Shown here piece after piece: positions 9,537 through 17,602 of a stretch of DNA of 64,000 bases. The translations under genes and the position numbers were made by a program. Origin of the DNA: M269 sp964640795 (GTDB lineage Bacteria; Pseudomonadota; Gammaproteobacteria; Enterobacterales; Alteromonadaceae); the NCBI GenBank assembly GCA_964640795.1, contig CAZXIN010000014.1, positions 1-64,000 of the forward strand, read 5' to 3'. The notes under the pieces were generated by a model. It did not search any database, had not been told where the DNA came from, and saw only the letters and a program-made list of their open reading frames with translations. Position 1 is the first letter of the stretch, and each line of letters opens with the position of its first letter.

Positions 9537-10078
9537 TATTGAACCTCCGTGTAATCTGCTTGGGTGCGGTTATCTGCTGCATCCAGACGATAGTCTATGA
9601 CGATTTGTCCATTCACTTTAACTAACACTAATCGCCCGTAGTCGTCATACTCATATTCGACTAATGCATTCTTAATGTCGCGTACAGGCGGCAAAACAAC
9701 GGCAAAGGCATGACTTTGTATGTGCAAACCGTTGATGCGCACTTCGACCTCATAATTTCCCAAATCTAATTGGCCGAAATCGTATTCATACTGTCCATTG
9801 ACTAAAGTCGCTTCCACCCAACCTAAGCCATTTAAATTAAACTCGACTTTTCTTATTTGGTTGTCAGTTGGTGTCACACGCACCACAACTGACTCAACAG
9901 TAGACACCTCCGCATTTTCTGAGTCAGAAAACTGCACCGCAATACTGGGGGGGGCAATGGGAATAATAATCGTGATATCACCAACGGCTATAGGCACAAA
10001 AGCTGTTGCGCTAGCATAAATAGGGGCAAAAAATATTGCGACGAAACCGAAACGAACAAACCTTGAAAATAAGCTCAC
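9536..10078 (-). CDS. Exported Ig-like/YD-repeat leader protein of the Rhs operon
   Basis: A 180-residue exported protein. GTG start at 10078, with AAGGG upstream; signal peptide ends around YASATA. Residues 43-125 form an Ig-like beta domain (SVVVRVTPTDNQIRKVEFNL). Residues about 140-172 are a single YD repeat (YEYDDYGRLVLVKVNGQIV, DAADNRTQ), so it shares sequence type with the Rhs shell. The stop overlaps the Rhs start as TAATG, so translation is coupled. Its promoter and N-terminus are duplicated at 1631-1925. The protein could cap, export or anchor the Rhs shell; this is inferred from the YD repeat and coupling only. Confidence 0.8.
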   Translation of the reverse strand: MSLFSRFVRFGFVAIFFAPIYASATAFVPIAVGDITIIIPIAPPSIAVQFSDSENAEVSTVESVVVRVTPTDNQIRKVEFNLNGLGWVEATLVNGQYEYDFGQLDLGNYEVEVRINGLHIQSHAFAVVLPPVRDIKNALVEYEYDDYGRLVLVKVNGQIVIDYRLDAADNRTQADYTEVQ

Positions 10079-10245
10079 ACTAATCCCTTACCTTTTTACG
10101 AAGAGAATTAAGTAGGCAGAATTACCCTTCTCTTAAATCCCTTGATTGGTTTTATAACCCCAATCATAACAAAAAAAAATACCCAAACCACTTAAATCGT
10201 GATTATTTTGTGATTAATTTGTGATTTCTACGAGTTTGGAAGGGA
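9955..10245 (-). repeat. Direct repeat, copy B: promoter plus signal-peptide region
   Basis: The partner of 1631-1925, in the same orientation about 8.3 kb away. It lies between the argH end and the Rhs operon and carries that operon's promoter. A matched pair flanking a toxin operon is a natural substrate for recombination that would delete or amplify the 8.3-kb module. Confidence 0.85.
10163..10231 (-). promoter_or_regulatory. Rhs operon promoter with three 11-bp direct repeats
   Basis: On the plus strand GTGATT begins at 10199, 10210 and 10221, period 11. A minus-strand -10 box TATGAT lies at 10168-10163; the expected -35 position reads GTGGTT, a poor match, so an activator is likely. The half-site on the coding strand (AATCACAAAAT) partly resembles a Pho-box half-site, but other OmpR-family regulators are equally possible. 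Confidence 0.5.
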
Positions 10246-10260
10246 AAGGGATGGTAAATG

Positions 10261-10283
10261 GAAAGAAGCCCTACTGGGCTTCT
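10261..10283 (-). terminator. Terminator at the end of the arg operon
   Basis: An 8-base perfect stem (AGAAGCCC 10264-10271, GGGCTTCT 10276-10283) with loop TACT. It is followed on the minus strand by a weak T-rich tail (CTTTCC). The argH stop codon TAG lies in the hairpin, so gene end and terminator overlap. Confidence 0.6.
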
Positions 10284-12247
10284 GATTCAATAACGACTTC
10301 TCCCTTAAAGTGCGTTTCTAATTTAACTTTGTATTGCATAGCAACTTCATCACATGCATGCTTTTTAGGACAAATATCACAGTCTTTAATCACTTTCTCA
10401 GGCAAGCTTTCCATGGCGGTTGGCTTAAAGCCTAATTTGGCAAAGAAGTCAGGAACTCGCGTTAATACAACAACGCGTTTCAATTCAATATGACGAGCCA
10501 ATTCCAGTAAATATTGGATCATCGCCCTACCTTGCCCAGCACCTTGTGCTTCTACATCGATACCCACTGAACGCACTTCTGCTAGCCCTGTTTGGTAGAT
10601 ATACAAGCATGCGCAACCAACCACACGGTTATCCGACTCTGCAACCACAAAGTTTTGAATATCGTGTACGATATTGTCACGGCTTCTTGGCAAGGTTTCG
10701 CCCTGTTCAGTCCAGTAATTGATAATGCGTTGAATATCATCAACATCCGTCATCTTGGCGTGTCGTACCGATAGCGCTTTGGCTTTTTGTGCATTCAATC
10801 GTTGTTGAACCAAACGCAATGTCGATTGCGTTTGTTCAGCACCGGGACTGCCTAATACTCGACTACCAAAGAGTTCTTCTTTGCCTGATTTAATCTTCTC
10901 AAGACTTTGTTGCACTTGCTCTCTTGAAGTACCACCCAGCACTTGACGCTTATTAAGAATAGATTCAATAGACAAATGTTGATAAACGTCTTTCTCTATT
11001 TTGTCACTGAACGCTTTGAGTTCAGCCAAAGTAAAGTCTTCCAGCGGTTTACCTTTTTCAATCGCGTTAAGCACCACTTCACCAACGATATGGTGCGCTT
11101 CTCTGAATGGGATATCTTTACCAACTAAGTAATCTGCAAGCTCAGTTGCATTGGCATAACCTTGTTGAGCTGCGGCTAGCGTTGCTCCACTATTAACCTT
11201 AATACCTTCAGCCACCAGCACAGCCATATCGAGACACTGATGCCAAGTATCCATCGCATCAAACAATCCTTCTTTGTCTTCTTGCATATCTTTATTGTAA
11301 GCAAGCGGTAGCCCTTTCATGGTCATTAACATGCTCATCAGTGAGCCATTAATACGTCCGGCTTTACCACGAATAAGCTCTAGCGCGTCAGGGTTTTTCT
11401 TCTGCGGCATTAACGATGACCCAGAAGTCACCAGATCGCTTAATTCAATAAATCCGGCTTCACCTGAGTTATAAAAAATTAAGTCTTCAGAAAAACGTGA
11501 TAAATGCACGGAGCTGACGCTAGCAGCAGCGAGTAATTCCATCACATGATCGCGATCAGACACGGCATCTAAACTATTAATAGTTGGGGCGCGAAAGCCT
11601 AAGTCTGAAGCAAGTTCGGTACGATCAATAGGGTATGCTGTACCAGCCAATGCACCGGACCCAAGAGGAGAAGTATCGGCACGGTACAAAGCGTCATTCA
11701 GACGACCAATATCACGATCAAACATTTCAACATAGGCCAAACACCAGTGCCCAAAAGTTACCGGCTGCGCACGTTGCAAATGCGTATATCCAGGCAGCAC
11801 CGTCGACTTCTCTCTAGCCGCCAAGTCCATCAACGCCTGTTGAAAGCCCACTAACGCTAGTAGGATTTCGCCGCCTTTTTCCTTGCACCATAGTTTGAGA
11901 TCGGTGGCGACCTGATCATTACGACTTCGTCCAGTATGTAGCTTTTTACCGAGATCACCTACGCGTTCAATAAGCTCCATCTCAACCCAGCTATGAATAT
12001 CTTCAGCGTCAGACTCAAGCACCATATTCGGATTTTCAGCGACTTTTTCACCCAAATCGACAAGTGCCGCTTCGAGCTCTTTCTGCTCTTGTTCGCTCAG
12101 TACATTCACTTGCTTCAATGCCCGAGACCAACTTATCGATCCCGTAATATCTTGCTGCGCCAAACGAAAATCGACAGGCAAAGAATCGTTAAACGCTTTG
12201 AACTTTTCACTCGCTTGTTGCTTAAAGCGACCACCCCATAATGCCAT
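10271..12247 (-). CDS. argH: Argininosuccinate lyase fused to an N-acetyltransferase, ArgH(A)
   Basis: 658 residues against about 460 for ordinary ArgH. Residues 1-460 are the lyase, which splits argininosuccinate into arginine and fumarate; the fumarase-family signature GSSLMPQKKNPDALELIRGK is intact. From residue 492 (LSVRHAKMTD) a GNAT domain follows, with the acetyl-CoA loop region around GAGQGRAMIQYLLE. The end carries a CDICPKKHAC cysteine motif. Such ArgH(A) fusions are known from marine Alteromonadales and relatives, where the tail supplies N-acetylglutamate synthase (ArgA), the first step of the pathway. This is the last gene of the argCBFGH operon, 11 bases after argG. First and last steps are thus carried by one polypeptide. 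Confidence 0.95.
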   Translation of the reverse strand: MALWGGRFKQQASEKFKAFNDSLPVDFRLAQQDITGSISWSRALKQVNVLSEQEQKELEAALVDLGEKVAENPNMVLESDAEDIHSWVEMELIERVGDLGKKLHTGRSRNDQVATDLKLWCKEKGGEILLALVGFQQALMDLAAREKSTVLPGYTHLQRAQPVTFGHWCLAYVEMFDRDIGRLNDALYRADTSPLGSGALAGTAYPIDRTELASDLGFRAPTINSLDAVSDRDHVMELLAAASVSSVHLSRFSEDLIFYNSGEAGFIELSDLVTSGSSLMPQKKNPDALELIRGKAGRINGSLMSMLMTMKGLPLAYNKDMQEDKEGLFDAMDTWHQCLDMAVLVAEGIKVNSGATLAAAQQGYANATELADYLVGKDIPFREAHHIVGEVVLNAIEKGKPLEDFTLAELKAFSDKIEKDVYQHLSIESILNKRQVLGGTSREQVQQSLEKIKSGKEELFGSRVLGSPGAEQTQSTLRLVQQRLNAQKAKALSVRHAKMTDVDDIQRIINYWTEQGETLPRSRDNIVHDIQNFVVAESDNRVVGCACLYIYQTGLAEVRSVGIDVEAQGAGQGRAMIQYLLELARHIELKRVVVLTRVPDFFAKLGFKPTAMESLPEKVIKDCDICPKKHACDEVAMQYKVKLETHFKGEVVIESEAQ

Positions 12248-12258
12248 GACTTAATTCC

Positions 12259-13479
12259 TTATTCCGCGCTGCCGGCGCTTTTCATCGCTTTGATACGACT
12301 CGACAAACTATATAAACGAATAAAGCCCTCTGCATGGCTTTGGTCATAGACATCATCGGCACCAAAAGTCGCAAAGTCTTCTGAGTATAGAGAATTAGGA
12401 GAACGACGCTGTACTACCGTTGCCTGACCTTTATAAAGTTTGACGACAATGTCCCCTGTCAAAGGCTCAGCTAAATTCGCAGCTCCAGCAAGTAATGCAT
12501 CGTTTAGCGGTGTAAACCACCGACCATCGTACATGACATGAGAGAACTCTAACGCGAGCTGTTCACGATATTTCAATGCATTTTTATCTAAAACTAATGC
12601 TTCCAAAGCCTTATAAGCAGCCATCATAACTGTGCCGCCAGGTGTTTCATAACAGCCTCGTGACTTCATACCAACTAAACGGTTTTCAACAATATCAATT
12701 CGACCAACACCGTGCGCTGCCGCTATTTGATTTAAAGCGACTAGCGATTCGTAAGGTGTCATAGCGACATTATCAACTTTAACCAAACGGCCTTTTTCAA
12801 AGCTGAGCATTACACGCTCTGGTGTGTTCGGTGCATCTTCAGGGTCAACAGTCATAGTCCAAACCTGTTTAGTCGGTTCACACCAAGGATCTTCTAGTTC
12901 ACCACCTTCATGCGATATATGCCATGCATTAGCATCACGGCTATATATTTTAGTCGCTGAGGCTGTCGTTTCGATTTCGCGTTCAGCAAGGTAATTTAAG
13001 AGATCTTCACGAGATACCATATCCCATTCACGCCAAGGAGCGATGACCGTCAATTCTGGCGCTAAGGCAGCAAAGGCCCCTTCAAAACGGACCTGATCAT
13101 TGCCTTTACCTGTACAACCGTGACACAAAGCATCAGCACCAACTTTACGTGCAACTTCGACTTGCGCCTTTGCAATAATTGGGCGCGCCATAGATGTACC
13201 CAATAAATATTGACCTTCATAAACCGCCCCCGTAGTAATAGTGGGGAAGATATAGTCAGCAACGAACTCTTCTTTTAAATCGACAATATGGCACTCACTA
13301 GCACCTGACTTGATGGCTTTTTCATGTAAGCCTTCAAGTTCTTCATCACCTTGCCCCACATCAGCGGCAAAGGCGACCACCTCACAATGATAATTCTCTT
13401 TCAACCACGGAATGATGGCCGATGTATCCAATCCACCTGAATAAGCTAAAACGACTTTTTTGATTTGCTGCTTTTCCAC
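12259..13479 (-). CDS. argG: Argininosuccinate synthase
   Basis: 406 residues, the normal length for the type I enzyme. It joins citrulline and aspartate using ATP to give argininosuccinate in the cytoplasm. The ATP-binding P-loop motif AYSGGLDTSAIIPWL is at residues 11-25, and HGCTGKGNDQVRFE and SRGCYETPGG family motifs are present. It lies between argF (13 bases) and argH(A) (11 bases), all on the minus strand, so translated from one message. Confidence 0.97.
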   Translation of the reverse strand: MEKQQIKKVVLAYSGGLDTSAIIPWLKENYHCEVVAFAADVGQGDEELEGLHEKAIKSGASECHIVDLKEEFVADYIFPTITTGAVYEGQYLLGTSMARPIIAKAQVEVARKVGADALCHGCTGKGNDQVRFEGAFAALAPELTVIAPWREWDMVSREDLLNYLAEREIETTASATKIYSRDANAWHISHEGGELEDPWCEPTKQVWTMTVDPEDAPNTPERVMLSFEKGRLVKVDNVAMTPYESLVALNQIAAAHGVGRIDIVENRLVGMKSRGCYETPGGTVMMAAYKALEALVLDKNALKYREQLALEFSHVMYDGRWFTPLNDALLAGAANLAEPLTGDIVVKLYKGQATVVQRRSPNSLYSEDFATFGADDVYDQSHAEGFIRLYSLSSRIKAMKSAGSAE

Positions 13480-13492
13480 CTAAATCACTCCA

Positions 13493-14401
13493 CTAGGTCA
13501 ATAAATTAACTAAAATTGCATTTTGAGCATGCATTCTGTTTTCTGCTTGTTGAAGTAGTAGCGACTGCTCGCCATCAATGACTTCACTCGTTATTTCTAA
13601 ATCACGATGCGCTGGCTGGCAGTGCATCACGTATTTTGCGCCGGTATCTGCCATCAATTGTTGATTAATCTGATAAGCCGCAAATGTATCTTTTATGTCA
13701 CTTAATGGCGTTTCATCACCCATAGACAACCACGTATCCGTATATAATACGTCAGCACCTTGCGCATCTTTCATATCATGACTAGCCATTATCTTAGCGC
13801 CTGACTTAGCGGCTTCTTGCTGAGCATAAGACAGGACATCCTCAGCGACTTCATGCCCTGCTGGTGTAATCACAGTCACATTGCAGCCAAGTATAGCGCC
13901 AATAATCAACAAAGAATGAGTGACGTTATTGCCATCACCAATGTAGGCCAGAGTGACTTGGCTTAAGTCATCAAAATGCTCAACTAAGGTCAAGTAGTCA
14001 GCCAAACCTTGGCAAGGGTGGTAGAGGTCACATAACGCATTGATCACAGGCACACTTGATGCAGCAGATAATTGTTCAAGCGTATCGTGCTTAAACACAC
14101 GAGCAACGACAGCGTCTGCCCAGCAAGATAAGTTAGCCCCCATATCTCCAACAGATTCGCGTCCAGCAAGGTTATTCGACTGACTGTCTAAATACACAAA
14201 GTGACCGCCCAATTTATTGATACCTATGTCAAAACTCACGCGTGTTCGTAAAGACGGCTTTTCGAACAACGCTACGACCGACTTACCTTTAAGCTTATGT
14301 GCATATTCTGCGGGTGACTGTTTGATATTAGATGCTAACACAAGCAAATTATTGATTTGCTCGCGACTCACACCTTTAAAAGTTAATAGATCCTGTTTCA
14401 T
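13493..14401 (-). CDS. argF: Ornithine carbamoyltransferase
   Basis: 302 residues, typical of the anabolic enzyme. It makes citrulline from ornithine and carbamoyl phosphate. The carbamoyl-phosphate motif KPSLRTRVSFD (near residue 50), HPCQGLADYLT (near 130) and HCQPAHRDLEI (near 265) are all visible. The HCQPAHR form, rather than HCLPA, is a variant seen in some bacterial OTCases. It follows argB by 14 bases in the arg operon. Confidence 0.95.
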   Translation of the reverse strand: MKQDLLTFKGVSREQINNLLVLASNIKQSPAEYAHKLKGKSVVALFEKPSLRTRVSFDIGINKLGGHFVYLDSQSNNLAGRESVGDMGANLSCWADAVVARVFKHDTLEQLSAASSVPVINALCDLYHPCQGLADYLTLVEHFDDLSQVTLAYIGDGNNVTHSLLIIGAILGCNVTVITPAGHEVAEDVLSYAQQEAAKSGAKIMASHDMKDAQGADVLYTDTWLSMGDETPLSDIKDTFAAYQINQQLMADTGAKYVMHCQPAHRDLEITSEVIDGEQSLLLQQAENRMHAQNAILVNLLT

Positions 14402-14415
14402 AAGAACGTCTAATC

Positions 14416-15195
14416 CTAATAATCTAAGGGCAGGACTTGAGTCCCAACGGTTTGGCCTTTGGCTAAAGCCAATAGACTCTGAGGCTGCTTCCAGCTGGCG
14501 ATATAAACGGGTTTCTGGATGATATTCGCGGTGTCTAGCGCAGCATTCACTTTCACTGCCATTCCATCACGGATAACATTCTGTTCAATGAGATCGTCAA
14601 TCTCTTTTTTACCCAATTGTTCAATGAGTTGCTTCTGTGCATTGAGTACACCTGCGACGTCAGACAACAGAATAAGCTCCGCACTAAGCAACTGCGCAAT
14701 AACAATAGCCGCTTGATCTGCATTAATATTCAGTAAGTTACCTTGTGAATCGGCTCCTATTGAGCTCACGACGGGTAAAAAAGACTGATTAATAAGGCTT
14801 TTAAGCAAAGTACTGTCTTGAGCAACTGCATACCCAACAGCACCTAACTCAGGCTTAATCATAGAACACTGACTCATTCCACCGTCAGACAAACTGAGCC
14901 CTACCGGTGTTAAATCTGATTTAATCGCTAATGCACATAGTTGCTTATTTGCTGTTCCAGCCAGCGCACCAACAATAAATGGCAATTGATCTTTAGGTGT
15001 GACACGCAAGCCATCAAGCTTTTCGGTCGTAAAACCTAACGCACTGGTTAGTTCTTCCACCATAGGGCCACCGCCATGTACTAACGCAAATTGGTGTGTT
15101 TCTTGTAGCTGTTTCAATACATTAAGTAATTCAACAGCTGTTTCATCAGACTGCATGAAGGCACCACCAACCTTAATAACAAATGTCTTTTTCAT
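14416..15195 (-). CDS. argB: Acetylglutamate kinase
   Basis: 259 residues, close to the Escherichia coli enzyme length. It phosphorylates N-acetylglutamate. The N-terminal KVGGAFM, the LVHGGGPMVEEL substrate/ATP loop (near 40), and the NINADQAAIVIAQLL segment identify the amino-acid kinase fold. The short form without an N-terminal arginine-sensing helix suggests it is the arginine-insensitive type, as in enterobacteria (inferred from length). It follows argC by four bases. Confidence 0.95.
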   Translation of the reverse strand: MKKTFVIKVGGAFMQSDETAVELLNVLKQLQETHQFALVHGGGPMVEELTSALGFTTEKLDGLRVTPKDQLPFIVGALAGTANKQLCALAIKSDLTPVGLSLSDGGMSQCSMIKPELGAVGYAVAQDSTLLKSLINQSFLPVVSSIGADSQGNLLNINADQAAIVIAQLLSAELILLSDVAGVLNAQKQLIEQLGKKEIDDLIEQNVIRDGMAVKVNAALDTANIIQKPVYIASWKQPQSLLALAKGQTVGTQVLPLDY

Positions 15196-15199
15196 GATA

Positions 15200-16225
15200 C
15201 TAACCCACTAACCCTTTATGACCATCAAAGCCAAAACGCAAGTTGGCGCACTGCATTGCTTGAGAGGCAGCCCCTTTAAGCAAATTATCAATGGCGCTGG
15301 TAACAACAATATGCGCAGATTGGCTATCAACTTTCCAACAAATATCACAATGCGCAGTACCCACGACGTCATCTAATTTCGGCCAGCTTTGTTTTAATCG
15401 AATAATAGGGTTCCCATGGTAACTTTTCTCAAACGCTTGATTCACTTGTTCGGCCGTAACACCGGCCTTAAGTTTAGCGGTGACTGTTGCTAGAATCCCT
15501 CGTTTAAAGTTGCCTAGATGCGGCGTGAATATTACGGGTCTGGCCAAGTAATCGCTGATTTCAGGTTGGTGACGATGACCTAATACACCATAGGCTTGTA
15601 AGCTCACTTCGCAAAAGCTATTTGTAATCGCTGACTTACGTCCAGCACCACTGACACCAGATGTTGCATTAATGACTGGCCATTGGTTTTCATCAAGCAA
15701 GTCATGCGCAACTAGTGGTTTTAGAGCAGACAGCGATGCTGTGGGATAACATCCCGGTACAGCTATTAAGTCAGCTGTTTTTATATCGTCAGCAAACCAA
15801 TCGGCTAGACCATAAACAGCTTGTTCAAGTAATTCGGGATGTTTATGTCCAAAACCATAAAAATCGTTAAACACATCCGCATCTTTTAGCCGAAAAGCCC
15901 CCGACAAATCAAAAACTGCGGCTTTACCAGACGTTAGCTGAGGCATCCAGTCATGGCTTGCTTCATGCGGTGTTGCTAAAAAAATGGCATCATGATGTTG
16001 TGCGGCACCCGCTAAAGCATCGTCATCCAGTGGTTGTAGGAACTTCTCATCAAGATTCCCAATACCTGACATTTTGCCGTGTAAATCAGACAACAGCTTG
16101 CCAGCGTCCTGACTCTTCTGTGATACGAAAAGCGACTCAACGTTAAAATCTGGGTGTGATGCTAAAAGAGCTGACAACTCCGCACCGGTATAACCACTAG
16201 CACCAATAACACAACATGTAATCAT
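15200..16225 (-). CDS. argC: N-acetyl-gamma-glutamyl-phosphate reductase
   Basis: 341 residues, standard length. It reduces N-acetylglutamyl phosphate to the semialdehyde with NADPH. The Rossmann motif GASGYTGAELSALL is at residues 8-21, and the active-site Cys lies in VPGCYPTASLSALKPL (near 152). It is the first gene of argCBFGH(A). No good ribosome-binding site is visible before the ATG at 16225, and a hairpin and a possible leader peptide lie upstream, so control at the leader is plausible. argD is not in the window. Confidence 0.95.
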   Translation of the reverse strand: MITCCVIGASGYTGAELSALLASHPDFNVESLFVSQKSQDAGKLLSDLHGKMSGIGNLDEKFLQPLDDDALAGAAQHHDAIFLATPHEASHDWMPQLTSGKAAVFDLSGAFRLKDADVFNDFYGFGHKHPELLEQAVYGLADWFADDIKTADLIAVPGCYPTASLSALKPLVAHDLLDENQWPVINATSGVSGAGRKSAITNSFCEVSLQAYGVLGHRHQPEISDYLARPVIFTPHLGNFKRGILATVTAKLKAGVTAEQVNQAFEKSYHGNPIIRLKQSWPKLDDVVGTAHCDICWKVDSQSAHIVVTSAIDNLLKGAASQAMQCANLRFGFDGHKGLVG

Positions 16226-16266
16226 AATAATTCAAATTTAATAGAGTTAAGAGAAAGGTAAAAAGC

Positions 16267-16293
16267 CGACGATTAACTAACGGTTAATCGTCG
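16267..16293 (-). terminator. Terminator-like hairpin in the argC leader
   Basis: A perfect 11-base stem (minus strand CGACGATTAAC, loop CGTTA, GTTAATCGTCG). It is followed on the minus strand by GCTTTTTACC, a T5 tract. It sits about 42 bases before argC and inside the transcribed leader if the promoter at 16400-16427 is used, so it could act as an attenuator. Confidence 0.5.
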
Positions 16294-16326
16294 CAAAGTC
16301 CAAGGAGAGTTAAAACTAAAATTCAT
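16273..16326 (-). CDS. Candidate 17-residue argC leader peptide
   Basis: An ATG-to-TAA frame encodes MNFSFNSPWTLRRLTVS. The two Arg codons are adjacent CGA CGA and fall in the 5' arm of the terminator-like hairpin at 16267-16293; the stop lies in the 3' arm. The upstream AAGTGG is a weak ribosome-binding site. The Arg pair exactly in the stem of an arginine operon leader is suggestive, but a frame this short can arise by chance, since an 11-base stem fixes part of its sequence. Confidence 0.35.
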   Translation of the reverse strand: MNFSFNSPWTLRRLTVS

Positions 16327-16399
16327 GTTGCCACTTATCTCGGTTAGTAAAAGGCCAATTAAAATGTACTAACACTGGTAGAATGTTACTGTTTCGAGG

Positions 16400-16438
16400 A
16401 TAATACCCAAAATAATTATTTATGCAATATTTTTGCAT
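16400..16438 (-). promoter_or_regulatory. argC promoter and candidate ArgR sites
   Basis: On the minus strand TTGCAT (16427-16422) and TATTAT (16405-16400) are spaced 16 bases apart, placing the start near 16393. The spacer contains AATAATTATT (16411-16420), a perfect core of an ARG box. A second palindrome, ATGCAA-N5-TTGCAT (16422-16438), overlaps the -35. ArgR binding here could repress argC and the divergent argE together. The two centres are about 15 bases apart, not the usual 21, so the call is moderate. Confidence 0.5.
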
Positions 16439-16459
16439 TTTTATTTAAAGAAAAATCTT

Positions 16460-17602
16460 ATGCCCAATAATTTTATAGCGAATTACAAAGCACTCATAGA
16501 AACGCCCACTATAAGTGCCTTTGATGACAAAATAGATCAGTCCAACGAAAAGCTGATTCATTGGCTTAGCAATACATTTTCAGAAATCGGCTTTGACATA
16601 AGTATTCAAAAAGTACCGAATACTCGTCATAAATTCAATATGCTCGCCAAGATTGGTAGCGGCGAAGGCGGGCTGCTTTTGTCTGGGCATTCAGACACCG
16701 TCCCTTATGATGAGGGCAAATGGCAGTATGATCCTTTTACAGTCACTGAAAAAGACGGACGCCTACACGGCTTAGGTACTTGTGACATGAAGGGCTTTTT
16801 CGCCTTTATACTTAACGCACTGCAAGACACGCCTTTAAATAAATTAAAAAAGCCTCTCTATATTTTAGCGACAGCAGACGAAGAAACCTCTATGGCAGGG
16901 GCTCGCTTTTTTGTTGAACAGCAGTTGATCAAACCAGATGTTGCCGTTATTGGTGAACCCACTGAACTCAAACCCATCTATAAACATAAAGGGCATATGG
17001 CTCACAGTATTAATATTGAGGGTAAAGCTGGGCACTCGAGCGACCCAGCTAAAGGTGTCAATGCGCTGGAAATTATGCACCAAGCAATAGGCGCTTTACT
17101 GTCGTTACAACAATCTTTGTCGCAGAACTATCAGGATAAAGATTTCACTGTCCCCGAAACCACATTGAATCTTGGGCACATTCACGGTGGAGATGGTGAA
17201 AACCGTATTTGTGGGCAGTGCCAGCTTAACTTTGATGTCAGACCTGTGCCCCAATTGAATGACGAAGCTGTTTTCGAACAGATAGATCAAGTACTTACAC
17301 CAATAAAAGCAAAATACCCCGGTCGAATTGCGCGTTCGTTGATGTATCCAACAGCGCCTGCTTTTGCATGTAAGAATGAAACCCAAGTAGTCGAGTTAGC
17401 AGAAGAACTCACCGGGTTTAATGCCGCCACTGCCAACTACAGCACAGAAGCACCTTTTATTAATAGCTTAGGTTGCGATACTTTAGTACTCGGACCGGGT
17501 AGCATCGAACAAGCACACCAGCCTAACGAGTTCATCGACTTAAGCTATGTTGAACCGACCACTAAACTATTACGCAACCTCATCAAGCAGATATGTTTCT
17601 AA
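16460..17602 (+). CDS. argE: Acetylornithine deacetylase
   Basis: An M20-family zinc peptidase-like enzyme that removes acetate from N-acetylornithine. The ATG at 16460 is chosen over a TTG at 16433, which would lie inside the ArgR-like palindrome; it gives 380 residues, the usual size. Metal ligands are seen in SGHSDTVPYD, CDMKGFFA, DEETSMAGA (catalytic Glu) and GPGSIEQAHQPNEF. It is transcribed away from argC, the common gammaproteobacterial arrangement, and overlaps the next gene as TAATG. Confidence 0.95.
   Translation: MPNNFIANYKALIETPTISAFDDKIDQSNEKLIHWLSNTFSEIGFDISIQKVPNTRHKFNMLAKIGSGEGGLLLSGHSDTVPYDEGKWQYDPFTVTEKDGRLHGLGTCDMKGFFAFILNALQDTPLNKLKKPLYILATADEETSMAGARFFVEQQLIKPDVAVIGEPTELKPIYKHKGHMAHSINIEGKAGHSSDPAKGVNALEIMHQAIGALLSLQQSLSQNYQDKDFTVPETTLNLGHIHGGDGENRICGQCQLNFDVRPVPQLNDEAVFEQIDQVLTPIKAKYPGRIARSLMYPTAPAFACKNETQVVELAEELTGFNAATANYSTEAPFINSLGCDTLVLGPGSIEQAHQPNEFIDLSYVEPTTKLLRNLIKQICF

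Noticed and set aside
16433..16459. Upstream TTG start for argE
   Set aside because: It would lie inside the ArgR-like palindrome and has no ribosome-binding site; the ATG at 16460 gives the normal family length.
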